DNA from: Hymenobacter lucidus
GTDB taxonomy: Bacteria; Bacteroidota; Bacteroidia; Cytophagales; Hymenobacteraceae
NCBI RefSeq assembly: GCF_020447265.1
Contig: NZ_JAJADR010000007.1
Location: forward strand, 62,001-126,000
DNA: 64,000 bases
Reading direction: 5' to 3'
Positions 1-7,574 of the stretch are shown here, in pieces. Position 1 is the stretch's first letter. The number at the start of each line of letters is the position of its first letter. Made by a program: the position numbers and the translations under genes. The notes beneath the pieces are model-generated. The model was not told the DNA's origin and searched no databases. It worked only from the letters and a program-made list of their open reading frames with translations.

Positions 1-1938
1 CGGCTGCGCGGCCAGCGCGACGGCCGCCCCGTAGGCGACGTGGTAGAAGTAGTGCACCGGGTGAAAACCGAAATCGTGGGGCAGCTCAAGCTGCAGGGCG
101 GCTTCGGTTTCGTGTCGCCCGACCACCGCAAGCTGTACTTCGACGTGTTCGTGCCCTTCGAGGCACTGAATGGTGCCAACGACGGCGAGAAGGTGCTGGT
201 GCGCATCACCGAGTGGCCCGAGGACAGCAGCCGCCAACCCGTGGGCGAAATCGTGCGCAGCTTTGGCCCCGCCGGCCAGAACGAAGCCGAGATTAACGCC
301 ATCATGGCCGAATTCGGTTTGCCTTTCGAATTCCCCGCCGATGTGGAGGAAGAATCGGAAGCCATTCCCGACGTGATTCCCGAGGAGGAAATTGCCAAGC
401 GCCGCGACTTCCGTCCCATCACCACCTTCACCATCGACCCCGCCGACGCCAAGGACTTCGACGATGCGCTCAGCATTCAGAAGCTGGAAAACGGGCACTG
501 GGAAATCGGCGTGCATATTGCCGACGTGACGCACTACGTGACGCCCGGCACCATGCTGGAGAAGGAAGCCAAGCACCGCGCCACCTCCGTCTACCTCGTC
601 GACCGGGTGATTCCGATGCTGCCCGAGCGGCTCTCCAACGGCGTCTGCTCGCTGCGGCCCCACGAGGATAAGCTCACGTTTTCGGCCGTGTTTGAGCTCG
701 ACGAGAAAGGCAAGCTCTACGATTCGTGGTTCGGCAAAACCATCATTCACTCCGACCGCCGCTTCTCCTACGAGGAGGCCCAGGAGCGCATCGAAAGCGG
801 CGAAGGTGAGTACGCCGCCGAAATCGTGCTGATGAATGACATGGCCAAGAAGATCTGCGCCGAGCGGTTCCGCAAGGGCGCCATCAGCTTCGAAACCCAG
901 GAAGTGAAGTTCCGCCTCGATGAGAATGGCAAGCCGCTGGGTGTGTACGTGAAGGAGCGCAAGGACGCCCACAAGATGATTGAGGAGTTTATGCTGATGG
1001 CTAACCGCAAGGTGGCCGAGTTCGTGTACGGCCTCAAAAAGACCAAGCCGCGCTTCACGATGGTGTACCGGACCCACGATGCGCCGGACGCCGACCGGCT
1101 CCAGAACTTCGCCCTCTTCGCCCAGAAGTTTGGCCACACCCTGGACCTTAGCAACCCCAAAAAGCTGAGCACCGAGCTCAACGATTTGTCGATGGAAGTG
1201 GTGGGCCGCCCCGAGCAGAACGTCATCCAGACGCTGGCCGTGCGCACCATGTCGAAGGCCAAGTACAGCACCGAGCCGCTGGGCCACTTCGGCCTGGCCT
1301 TCGAGCACTACTCGCACTTCACCTCGCCCATCCGCCGCTACCCCGATATGATGGCCCACCGCCTGCTGGAGCACTACCTGCAGGGCGGCAAAAATGTGAA
1401 GACCGAGCCCGTGGAGGAAGAGTGCAAACACTCCTCCGAGCGCGAGAAGCTGGCCGCCAATGCCGAGCGCGCCAGCATCAAATACAAGCAGGTCGAGTTC
1501 ATGACCAACGTCATCGGCGAGCAGTTCAAGGGCGTCGTGTCGGGCCTGACCGAGTGGGGCCTGTACGTGGAAATCGAGGAGAATAAGTGTGAAGGCATGA
1601 TTCGCCTGAGCGACCTACCCGGCGACTTCTACGAGCTCGACAAGGACAACTACCGCCTCATCGGGCAGCGCAACAAGAAGATCATCCAGTTCGGCGATGA
1701 AATCCAGGTTATCGTAAAAGCCGCCAACCTGCTTGACCGTACCATCGACTTCGAGGTAGTAGACGACCGGCCCGACTCGGTGAAAGCCCGCGAGAAGGAC
1801 GAGCGCCGCAACAGCCGCGGCGGCGACCGTTCGGACCGCTCCCGTGGCCCGCGTGGCGAAAAGCCCGGCGGTGGCCGTGGCCCCGGCGGCAAGGGTGGCG
1901 GAGGCCGCAGCGGTGGTGGCGACAAGCGCCGTCGGTAG
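1..1938 (+). CDS. rnr: Ribonuclease R, 5' end missing
   Basis: 3'-to-5' exoribonuclease of the RNB family that degrades structured RNA. The reading frame is open from base 1, so the true start lies upstream of the window. The cold-shock-like region comes first, then the RNB catalytic core with its metal-binding Asp cluster (DPADAKDFDDA, about nt 445-477) and a C-terminal S1 RNA-binding domain (about nt 1525-1770). The last 45 or so codons are an Arg/Gly-rich basic tail with repeated GG and RG units, which the family often has in some form but which is long and low-complexity here. Single gene followed by a strong hairpin. Confidence 0.97.
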   Translation, partial: RLRGQRDGRPVGDVVEVVHRVKTEIVGQLKLQGGFGFVSPDHRKLYFDVFVPFEALNGANDGEKVLVRITEWPEDSSRQPVGEIVRSFGPAGQNEAEINAIMAEFGLPFEFPADVEEESEAIPDVIPEEEIAKRRDFRPITTFTIDPADAKDFDDALSIQKLENGHWEIGVHIADVTHYVTPGTMLEKEAKHRATSVYLVDRVIPMLPERLSNGVCSLRPHEDKLTFSAVFELDEKGKLYDSWFGKTIIHSDRRFSYEEAQERIESGEGEYAAEIVLMNDMAKKICAERFRKGAISFETQEVKFRLDENGKPLGVYVKERKDAHKMIEEFMLMANRKVAEFVYGLKKTKPRFTMVYRTHDAPDADRLQNFALFAQKFGHTLDLSNPKKLSTELNDLSMEVVGRPEQNVIQTLAVRTMSKAKYSTEPLGHFGLAFEHYSHFTSPIRRYPDMMAHRLLEHYLQGGKNVKTEPVEEECKHSSEREKLAANAERASIKYKQVEFMTNVIGEQFKGVVSGLTEWGLYVEIEENKCEGMIRLSDLPGDFYELDKDNYRLIGQRNKKIIQFGDEIQVIVKAANLLDRTIDFEVVDDRPDSVKAREKDERRNSRGGDRSDRSRGPRGEKPGGGRGPGGKGGGGRSGGGDKRRR

Positions 1939-1942
1939 GGGC

Positions 1943-2102
1943 GTGTCATTGCGAGGAACGAAGCAATCCGTCCTCTGAAATGTGCCGAGCTTTCTAAACT
2001 GAAAAGCCCTTTCCCGCGTGAGCAGGAAAGGGCTTTCTGGTAAAAGGATGTTTGTCACGAGCAGAGGACGGATTGCTTCGTCCTGCGTCCTCGCAATGAC
2101 AC
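1943..2102. repeat. Dispersed palindromic repeat family A, paired copies in inverted orientation
   Basis: The 34-bp segment at 1943-1976 (starting GTGTCATTGCGAGG) reappears inverted at 2063-2102, starting AGAGGACGGATTGCTTCG, with a few extra bases in the middle. The two arms enclose the rnr terminator. A third half-copy lies at 2705-2740. The GTCATTGCGAGG core resembles a repeat found in intergenic regions of many bacterial genomes, here recalled rather than searched. Confidence 0.8.
2003..2036 (+). terminator. Hairpin terminator after rnr
   Basis: A 12-bp perfect stem (AAAGCCCTTTCC / GGAAAGGGCTTT) with a 10-base loop, followed by a short T-containing tract. It lies between rnr and the convergent TonB-C gene, so it could serve both directions. 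Confidence 0.75.
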
Positions 2103-2115
2103 CTGGAAAAACTGA

Positions 2116-2628
2116 TCAGCGAAACTCGACCGGGTACGTTAATTCCATATCAGCAATTCCACCTTCCCGTCGGCCGGGCGTAAACCGGGGCGCTTTGCTC
2201 ATCAGTTCCACTGCTGCCGCATCGTAAGCAGCATTGATTCCATTGCCGGGTTTTACGTGAGCATCGGTTACGGCCCCCGATTTCAGCACCGTAAACGTGA
2301 CCTGTACTATCCCGGATTCCCGGGGACCTTTGGGGCGTTTCAGGAACTTCCGGACATAGTTGTGATAATTATAGCTGCCACCCGGAAATTCCGGCACTAT
2401 TTCCACTCTGGTCAATTTGCCGGAGGCTTTAGCGGCCGAATCGATAACTACCTCTACCGTGCCCTCGGCCCGACGAGCCGGCGGCGTGTTGGTAGCGGGC
2501 CGTGTTGGTTTGGCTACCGGTGCCGGCGGCTGGGCTTCCCAGCGGTTGTAGGAAGTCTGGGCCTTGGCAAAAACGGGTAGGAGCAGCAGAGCCGCGCCGA
2601 GTAGCTGGAAGCGTAGTTGTAGGAACAT
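2116..2628 (-). CDS. Secreted TonB C-terminal-like (energy transducer) protein
   Basis: Protein of 170 residues with an N-terminal signal peptide (hydrophobic stretch ending AKAQ), a Pro/Thr/Ala-rich linker (about 30-55) and a TonB-C-like domain. Recognisable elements are PEFPGG, a YVRKFL-like helix, GIVQVTFTVLKSGAV, an AYDAAAVELM-like helix and PRFTPGRREGG. Bacteroidota carry many such proteins. Canonical TonB couples the proton-motive-force complex ExbBD to outer-membrane receptors, but this one has a cleavable-looking signal rather than a clear anchor, so its partner is unknown. Single gene convergent with rnr. Confidence 0.8.
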   Translation of the reverse strand: MFLQLRFQLLGAALLLLPVFAKAQTSYNRWEAQPPAPVAKPTRPATNTPPARRAEGTVEVVIDSAAKASGKLTRVEIVPEFPGGSYNYHNYVRKFLKRPKGPRESGIVQVTFTVLKSGAVTDAHVKPGNGINAAYDAAAVELMSKAPRFTPGRREGGIADMELTYPVEFR

Positions 2629-2704
2629 AGCGCTGTCGGGTAGAATAGCGTAGGAAGTTACCCTTTTGCCCGGCTTTCTGGAAGAAGGTCAGGTCCTACC
2701 GCGC

Positions 2705-2740
2705 AGAGGACGGATGGCTTCGGGTGCGCCTCGCAATGAC
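2705..2740. repeat. Half-copy of dispersed repeat family A
   Basis: Begins AGAGGACGGATGGCTTCG and ends CCTCGCAATGAC, matching the right arm at 2063-2102 with a few changes and a small deletion. No inverted partner is present here. It abuts a family B half-copy, so two unrelated repeat families sit side by side just upstream of the prenyl synthase gene. Confidence 0.7.
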
Positions 2741-2751
2741 AGGCAGTACGC

Positions 2752-2791
2752 CAGAACAAAACTCACCAACTCACCATTTCACTAAATCACC
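2752..2791. repeat. Half-copy of dispersed repeat family B
   Basis: Contains CAGAACAAAACTCACC and ACCATTTCACTAAATCACC, the same words that form the right arms of the two full elements at 36621-36728 and 36915-37012. It lies 10 to 40 bases upstream of the likely prenyl synthase promoter region (TACCTTTC at 2803-2810). Confidence 0.65.
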
Positions 2792-2832
2792 GCCACCGTG
2801 CGTACCTTTCCACCGCACCTTTTTGATGCTCT

Positions 2833-3804
2833 GTGAATCTGTCTTTCTTCTCCGATAAAATCACCGCCGCTCTGGCGCAGCAGCGCTACGGCGAGGCCCC
2901 CGAGGCCCTCTACGAACCCATCCGCTACATCATGGCCCTGGGCGGGAAGCGCATCCGGCCGCTGCTCACGCTGCTGGGCGCCCACCTCTTCACCGACGAC
3001 CTTGACCCGATTATCAAGCCGGCCCTGGGCACTGAGGTGTTTCACAACTTCACCTTGCTCCACGACGACATCATGGACCAAGCCCCGCTGCGACGCGGAC
3101 AGCCCACGGTGCACGAGAAGTGGAATGCCAACGTGGCCATCCTCAGCGGCGACGTAATGCTGGTGCGGGCCTATGAGCTGTTTCTGGACGTGCAACCCGA
3201 GCTGTTGGCTACGGTGCTGCGCAAGTTCAGCCAGACGGCCGCCGAGGTCTGCGAAGGCCAGCAGTGGGACATGAACTTTGAAACCAACGAGCAGGTCAGC
3301 ATCCCGCAATATCTGGATATGATTCGGCTGAAAACGGCAGTGCTGCTGGGCTTCTGCCTGGAGCTGGGCGCGCTGCTCGGCGGTGCTTCCCCCGAGGCCG
3401 CCGACCACCTGCGCCAGTTCGGCACCGATATCGGCCTGGCTTTCCAGCTCCGCGACGACCTGCTCGACGTGTACGGCGACGCGGCCACGTTCGGTAAGCG
3501 CGTCGGCGGCGACATCGTCTCGGATAAGAAAACCTTCCTGCTGCTCACGGCCCAGGCCCAGGCTGATGCTGCGCAACGTGCTACCCTGGCCCGCCACATC
3601 GGCCAGCCCCTCGCCGATGCCGATGCTAAGGTGCAGGCCGTGCGCGCCATCTATGATGAGCTGAACATTCGCCCGCAAACCGAAAGCCTCATCAACCAGT
3701 ATTTCCAGGACGCGCTGCAGCACCTGGAGCGGGTGCCGGTGGCAGCTGGGCGAAAAGAGCCGCTCCGGCAGCTGGCCCTGCAGCTGATGGAACGCGAAAG
3801 CTAA
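2833..3804 (+). CDS. Polyprenyl (isoprenyl) diphosphate synthase
   Basis: Trans-prenyltransferase that condenses isopentenyl diphosphate onto an allylic diphosphate. Both Asp-rich Mg-binding motifs are present: DDIMD at residues 78-82 and DDLLD at 208-212, along with GGKR near residue 37 and a basic RR after the first motif. An aromatic residue (Phe73) five positions before the first motif hints at a short-to-medium chain product, which sequence alone cannot settle. The start is GTG at 2833; the ATG at 2826 is in another frame. At 323 residues the length is normal. A candidate partner pathway is menaquinone or the GGGP-synthase-like enzyme at 49.7 kb. Confidence 0.93.
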   Translation: MNLSFFSDKITAALAQQRYGEAPEALYEPIRYIMALGGKRIRPLLTLLGAHLFTDDLDPIIKPALGTEVFHNFTLLHDDIMDQAPLRRGQPTVHEKWNANVAILSGDVMLVRAYELFLDVQPELLATVLRKFSQTAAEVCEGQQWDMNFETNEQVSIPQYLDMIRLKTAVLLGFCLELGALLGGASPEAADHLRQFGTDIGLAFQLRDDLLDVYGDAATFGKRVGGDIVSDKKTFLLLTAQAQADAAQRATLARHIGQPLADADAKVQAVRAIYDELNIRPQTESLINQYFQDALQHLERVPVAAGRKEPLRQLALQLMERES

Positions 3805-3838
3805 GCCAGCCAGATACCGCGTTTTTTTGCCCGCTGCG

Positions 3839-3865
3839 AAGACTTAGCCGCTTAGGCTAGGTCTT
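3839..3865 (+). terminator. Hairpin terminator after the prenyl synthase
   Basis: An 11-bp stem (AAGACTTAGCC / GGCTAGGTCTT, one G-T pair) with a 5-base loop, followed by TGTTCGTTC. It sits in the gap between the prenyl synthase and the rhomboid gene. Confidence 0.5.
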
Positions 3866-3941
3866 TGTTCGTTCTACGGTCTGCAAAGCTGCCAGGGCCG
3901 CTAAATTCTTCTCTTGTCTTCACTTTTCGAAATCCTCCTGC

Positions 3942-4586
3942 ATGCTTACGCTTAGTCCTCCCCTGATTCTGCTCCTGCTCACAGCCGGAATATCCATTTA
4001 TGCTTGGTCGAATGAGAAGCTGATGGAAAGCTGGATTCTCAACCCGGTGCGCGTGCGCCAGCACGGCGAGTGGTACCGCCTGCTTACCTCCGGCTTCCTG
4101 CATGCCGACTGGATGCACCTTATCTTCAACATGATTGCCTTTTACTCTTTTGGGCAGGTGGTGCAGGATACGCTGGTGGCCATCAGCGGCACTACCATTG
4201 GCCTGCTTCAGTTTCTGGGCTTGTACCTGGGCGGCATCATCGTTTCTGATCTGCCAACCTACTTTCGCCACCGCTCTGACCCCGACTACCGCAGCCTGGG
4301 GGCCTCGGGTGGGGTAGCAGCCGTGCTGTTTGCCAGTATCCTGTTCAATCCCGTAGGCGGCGAAGGTCAGGGTATTATCATCTTCCCGATTCCGTTTCCC
4401 ATCAAGCCCTTCATTTTCGGGTTTCTCTATCTGGGCTATTCCTACTATATGGGCCGCCGGCGCGGCGACAATATCAACCACGATGCTCACTTTTACGGCG
4501 CACTCTACGGTATCATCCTGACACTCATTTATTTACCGGAAGCAGCGCCGCATTTTTGGAGCGAAATCCAACGGTTTATATTTTAA
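3942..4586 (+). CDS. Rhomboid family intramembrane serine protease
   Basis: Multi-pass membrane protein of 214 residues. The rhomboid catalytic dyad is visible as Ser122 in GASGG and His183 in NHDAHFYGA, with the conserved H59-LIF-N63 that supports the oxyanion region and a WYRLLTSGFLH segment typical of the L1 region. It is expected to cleave transmembrane segments of other membrane proteins; its substrate cannot be deduced. It stands between the prenyl synthase and a small lipoprotein gene, all on the plus strand but with gaps over 100 bases. Confidence 0.92.
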   Translation: MLTLSPPLILLLLTAGISIYAWSNEKLMESWILNPVRVRQHGEWYRLLTSGFLHADWMHLIFNMIAFYSFGQVVQDTLVAISGTTIGLLQFLGLYLGGIIVSDLPTYFRHRSDPDYRSLGASGGVAAVLFASILFNPVGGEGQGIIIFPIPFPIKPFIFGFLYLGYSYYMGRRRGDNINHDAHFYGALYGIILTLIYLPEAAPHFWSEIQRFIF

Positions 4587-4700
4587 TAAACTGATAGTCA
4601 GAAGGTTGTAAACGCAATATAGCTGCGCTTATATCCATTCCGAAAGTCGTGCGTAAAGAGCCGCATATTCTCCTTCCACACTTCCAACACCTGACTTCTC

Positions 4701-4970
4701 ATGAATAAGCTCGCCACCTTCGCCAACCGGATTCCTGTTGCTGCTCTGCTGCTCACGCTCACCTCACTTGTATCGAGCTGCTCCGGGCGCCGCAGCGACG
4801 GTTCGCTTACCATCTTCGGTATTGCTTACCTGATCATCGCCGTGCTGGCAGTTATCAGCTTGCTTAAGCAGGACTGGTCGTTGGGCAAGAAGCTGATCTG
4901 GGGGCTTATCATCTGGGTGTTCCCCTTCGGCGGCTCCATCATTTACTTCCTGTTTTCAGGTCGCAAGTAA
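4701..4970 (+). CDS. Small PLDc_N-type membrane lipoprotein
   Basis: Protein of 89 residues. An N-terminal hydrophobic stretch ends in a lipobox-like LVSSC. Two further transmembrane helices carry the pattern of the PLDc_N (phospholipase D nuclease N-terminal) domain, with a WVFPFGGSIIYFLF-like C-terminal segment, but there is no HKD nuclease domain. Stand-alone PLDc_N proteins have no known activity. A strong bidirectional hairpin follows directly. Confidence 0.75.
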   Translation: MNKLATFANRIPVAALLLTLTSLVSSCSGRRSDGSLTIFGIAYLIIAVLAVISLLKQDWSLGKKLIWGLIIWVFPFGGSIIYFLFSGRK

Positions 4971-4993
4971 CGGTCCTCATTCGATCCTTATTT

Positions 4994-5037
4994 AAAAAGG
5001 AAGCCCCGCCACAAATCTGTGGCGGGGCTTCCTTTTT
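4994..5037. terminator. Strong bidirectional terminator
   Basis: A 20-bp perfect inverted repeat (arms 4994-5013 and 5018-5037) with a GC-rich core GGAAGCCCCGCC, a 4-base loop, and A/T tracts on both sides. It lies between the convergent PLDc_N-type gene and the DUF2939-like gene and can end transcription from either. Confidence 0.92.
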
Positions 5038-5064
5038 GCTTTCGGGCGGGTACAGTCTGTTGCG

Positions 5065-5688
5065 TTAGTCACGCTTCAGCAGCCGGTCTTTTTCCAGGCG
5101 CGCCACGTGCTTCAGCAGCTCGCCGGTATTCGTGATTTCCTTTACCTGCCAATAGTCGCCTTTGTCCTGCATCTTCACCTCAATCACCATCGTGGTGTCG
5201 TACTTGGGCTGGGTAATCTCGATGCCGACCAGCGCCTGGCCGCCCTGCTCGTTTACGTACTTGATGTCTTTGAACTTGCTTTCGGCATCCACCACTTTGC
5301 TCGCCAACCCCGCCAGCGACACTTTCACCGTACGCTCGGGCTGTGCGGCCACAGCGGCTTCCAGCGAGCCGGTTTCTACGTAGTTTCTCACCTCTTTGTG
5401 CGCGGCCTTGGCCAGCTGGGGCTTCAGGAGTCGTAGTGCACCTTTAAAGGCAAATGAGCCGGGGTTGAGCAGGCCCAGCACCGAGCTTTGCTGCGTTACT
5501 TGGTCTACCAAGCTGCCGGTGACTTGGTCTACATCCACGTAGCGCTCAAAAGCAGCCATGTCGTGGTCCTGAGTAGCCTTGGCGGCCTGCATCAGTGAGT
5601 ATTCCGGTCCGGTAGTCAAGCTACGGTAGTACAGATAGCCGCCCACGCCCAATACGGCGAGAACTACCAGCAGAAGAATCTTTTTCAT
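5065..5688 (-). CDS. DUF2939-like membrane-anchored protein
   Basis: Protein of 207 residues with one N-terminal transmembrane segment (about 4-21) ending near a YLYYR motif, then a soluble domain starting PEYSLMQAAKATQDHDMAAFERYVDVDQV, the pattern of DUF2939 proteins (a residue-poor helix pair after the anchor). Function unknown. The single gene is read toward the strong hairpin at 4994-5037. The ATG start at 5688 is well placed before the hydrophobic segment. Confidence 0.7.
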   Translation of the reverse strand: MKKILLLVVLAVLGVGGYLYYRSLTTGPEYSLMQAAKATQDHDMAAFERYVDVDQVTGSLVDQVTQQSSVLGLLNPGSFAFKGALRLLKPQLAKAAHKEVRNYVETGSLEAAVAAQPERTVKVSLAGLASKVVDAESKFKDIKYVNEQGGQALVGIEITQPKYDTTMVIEVKMQDKGDYWQVKEITNTGELLKHVARLEKDRLLKRD

Positions 5689-5903
5689 GGAGAACAGATA
5701 GGAAGAAGTTGGGCCGTAAAAATATCGGTTTTAGTGCCTATTCCACTGCCTGCTTGCGCGTCGTTGCTCTTAGTTTTTGTCGTTTGTTAGCCTTGCCGCT
5801 CTCCCCAGCAGACAATACAGAGCCTATAATCTTGGTTTAGCCTGAACATCCATTCAGACGGGTGCTACTTGGCGCTTTGCTACCCTCGTGCGTATGTAGC
5901 GCT

Positions 5904-6764
5904 ATGAATGCTTCTGCTACCACCAATACCGGCTTCATGCGGCCCGAAGTGCATGGTCACCGAGGTTGCCGTGGTCTGTGGCCGGAAAATACCCTACCGG
6001 CTTTCCGGCACGCTGTGGCCTTGGGCGTCGATGTACTGGAGCTGGATGTGGTCATTTCGAGTGACGGGCAGGTTGTCGTATCGCACGAGCCTTGGTTTTC
6101 CGCCGCCATCTGCCGCCTGCCGAACGGCCAGCCAATTGACCCCACTCAGGAGCGGCAGCACAACCTATATCAGATGCCGTATGCTCATATCAAGCAATAC
6201 GACTGCGGCCTTACTCGTCACCCAAATTTCCCTGAACAGCAACTGCTGCCTGCCTATAAGCCCTTGCTGCGCGAAGTAATCCGTAGCGTGGAAATGCAGG
6301 TAGCGCAACTGGACCGAGCTCCGGTTCGCTATAGTATTGAACTGAAAACGGAGCCTGCAGGTGATGCTGTTTTTCATCCGCATCCCGACGAATTTGTGGC
6401 GTTAGTACTGGCTGTAATAGGGGAGGAGCTAACTGAGCCGCGCACCACGATTCTGTCTTTTGACCACCGGATTTTGCAGCAGGCCCAAGCCGCCGCGCCC
6501 CACATTCCACTGTGCCTTTTGATAGAAGACCAAGTGCCGCTGGCCGAACACTTACGGGCGCTTGGCTTCGTTCCGCAGGTGCTTGGCCCCGCGCATTGGT
6601 TGCTGACACCCGAGCTGCTGGCTACTGTCAAAAACCTCGATATGCGCCTCGTGCCCTGGACGGTGAACGACATTATAACGATGCGGCGACTAATCGAAGC
6701 TAGCGTAACGGGTATCACTACCGATTACCCGGACCGGCTGTTGCAGTTGCTGGCGTCCTGGTAG
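5904..6764 (+). CDS. Glycerophosphodiester phosphodiesterase family protein
   Basis: Hydrolyses glycerophosphodiesters to glycerol-3-phosphate and an alcohol in a Ca/Mg-dependent manner. GDPD landmarks are HGHRG near the N-terminus, ENTLPAF, LELDVVISSDG with VVSHE, SIELKTEP, and a C-terminal WTVND and GITTDYPD. It is 286 residues from the ATG at 5904. An in-frame GTG at 5862 would add a short stretch containing PSCVC, which could be read as a lipobox; I prefer the ATG. Orphan gene next to the AT-rich island. Confidence 0.9.
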   Translation: MNASATTNTGFMRPEVHGHRGCRGLWPENTLPAFRHAVALGVDVLELDVVISSDGQVVVSHEPWFSAAICRLPNGQPIDPTQERQHNLYQMPYAHIKQYDCGLTRHPNFPEQQLLPAYKPLLREVIRSVEMQVAQLDRAPVRYSIELKTEPAGDAVFHPHPDEFVALVLAVIGEELTEPRTTILSFDHRILQQAQAAAPHIPLCLLIEDQVPLAEHLRALGFVPQVLGPAHWLLTPELLATVKNLDMRLVPWTVNDIITMRRLIEASVTGITTDYPDRLLQLLASW

Positions 6765-6901
6765 TGAGCCTCCCTTCTTCACGTGCTGTCCGCATCGGGT
6801 TTAATGGTGTGGAACATTGTTGCGTGTATAAATCACGTAGGCCCTGGCAATAGCCCCGATGTACAGAATACAGTAGGATATAATTAAACAGTATTGTATC
6901 T

Positions 6902-7024
6902 GTTACAGAGTTGCAATTACATTAAATGAGAATATGTAACGAAATTGCCTTGTAACGATGCACTGTAACTTGTAATGTATTTAGTGTTACACCTGTTGTT
7001 TTGTATCATTCCGAAACATGTTAC
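6902..7024. promoter_or_regulatory. Cluster of TGTAAC motifs upstream of the small HTH gene
   Basis: The hexamer TGTAAC (either strand) occurs at 6902-6907, 6935-6940, 6951-6956, 6964-6969 and 6986-6991, with GTTAC again at 7020-7024 and a near match at 6971-6976. Five more lie inside the gene (7302, 7338, 7344, 7362, 7425). The surrounding 6765-7110 gap of 346 bases is AT-rich and holds no other gene. Repeated short motifs next to a DNA-binding gene suggest an autoregulatory operator or iteron-like site; that role is inference. Confidence 0.5.
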
Positions 7025-7110
7025 GTATCATGTTATTTGTATAGTGTTTTTTGTTTCAATGGAACACTTTTAACATCTTTACACCCCACTCATATTACAA
7101 GGCGCAGTCT

Positions 7111-7497
7111 ATGCCACACCAAGGCGAAATCCTTCAGGAAGCTATTAAAAGCAGCGGTATTTCCATTACACGTATCGTGGAGGAGCTTGGTATTACCCGT
7201 CCAACTATCTATCGTAAGTTTAAAGACGAAACGCTTGATTACGCATTTGTAAAGCGAATCGGTGGCATTATCGGACATGACTTTTCAGGCGAATTTACTT
7301 CGTTACAACAGGGTGTATTGCCTTTTGTATCGCAACCTGTAACTGTAACGAATAATACACCTGTAACACTGCGTTCAAATGTGTTGCATTCACCTGATGT
7401 TGATGCTGCGAAACAGCTTATGGTGTTACAAACGAAGTACATAGCCCTCTTGGAGGCCTACAATGAGCTCCTTATGAAGGTGTACGGCCCTAAATGA
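7111..7497 (+). CDS. Small helix-turn-helix DNA-binding protein
   Basis: Protein of 128 residues. The first 60 or so form an HTH domain (GEILQEAIKSSGIS, then ITRIVEELGITRPTIYRKF as the recognition helix pair, then a GGIIGHDFS segment seen in Bacteroidota HTH proteins). The C-terminal 30 residues look like a short amphipathic helix suited to dimerisation. An upstream TTG at 7051 is in frame, but the ATG at 7111 begins the recognisable domain. Base composition is clearly more AT-rich than the neighbours, hinting at foreign origin or a constrained DNA site. The stop codon lies inside the parS palindrome. Confidence 0.75.
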   Translation: MPHQGEILQEAIKSSGISITRIVEELGITRPTIYRKFKDETLDYAFVKRIGGIIGHDFSGEFTSLQQGVLPFVSQPVTVTNNTPVTLRSNVLHSPDVDAAKQLMVLQTKYIALLEAYNELLMKVYGPK

Positions 7498-7539
7498 CAA
7501 AAATGTTCCACGTGAAACATTTTTGTCATTTAGGGCCGT
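7484..7539. other. parS-type centromere site inside a 56-bp palindrome
   Basis: Two 24-bp arms (7484-7507 and 7516-7539) are exact reverse complements around an 8-base centre with a single mismatch. The middle 16 bases, 7504-7519, read TGTTCCACGTGAAACA, which matches the known ParB-binding parS consensus TGTTNCACGTGAAACA at every position. In many bacteria parS sites cluster near the chromosomal origin. The palindrome includes the last codons and the TGA (7495-7497) of the HTH gene and could also form a terminator hairpin between it and the convergent thioesterase gene. No parA or parB lies in the window. Confidence 0.85.
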
Positions 7540-7574
7540 TGAAAAATAGCGTCGTAATTGGTGTTCAGCCTAGG

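Noticed and set aside
2782-3723. Long minus-strand open frame (313 codons) opposite the prenyl synthase
   Set aside because: No recognisable family; it is a high-GC shadow of the well-supported prenyl synthase on the other strand.
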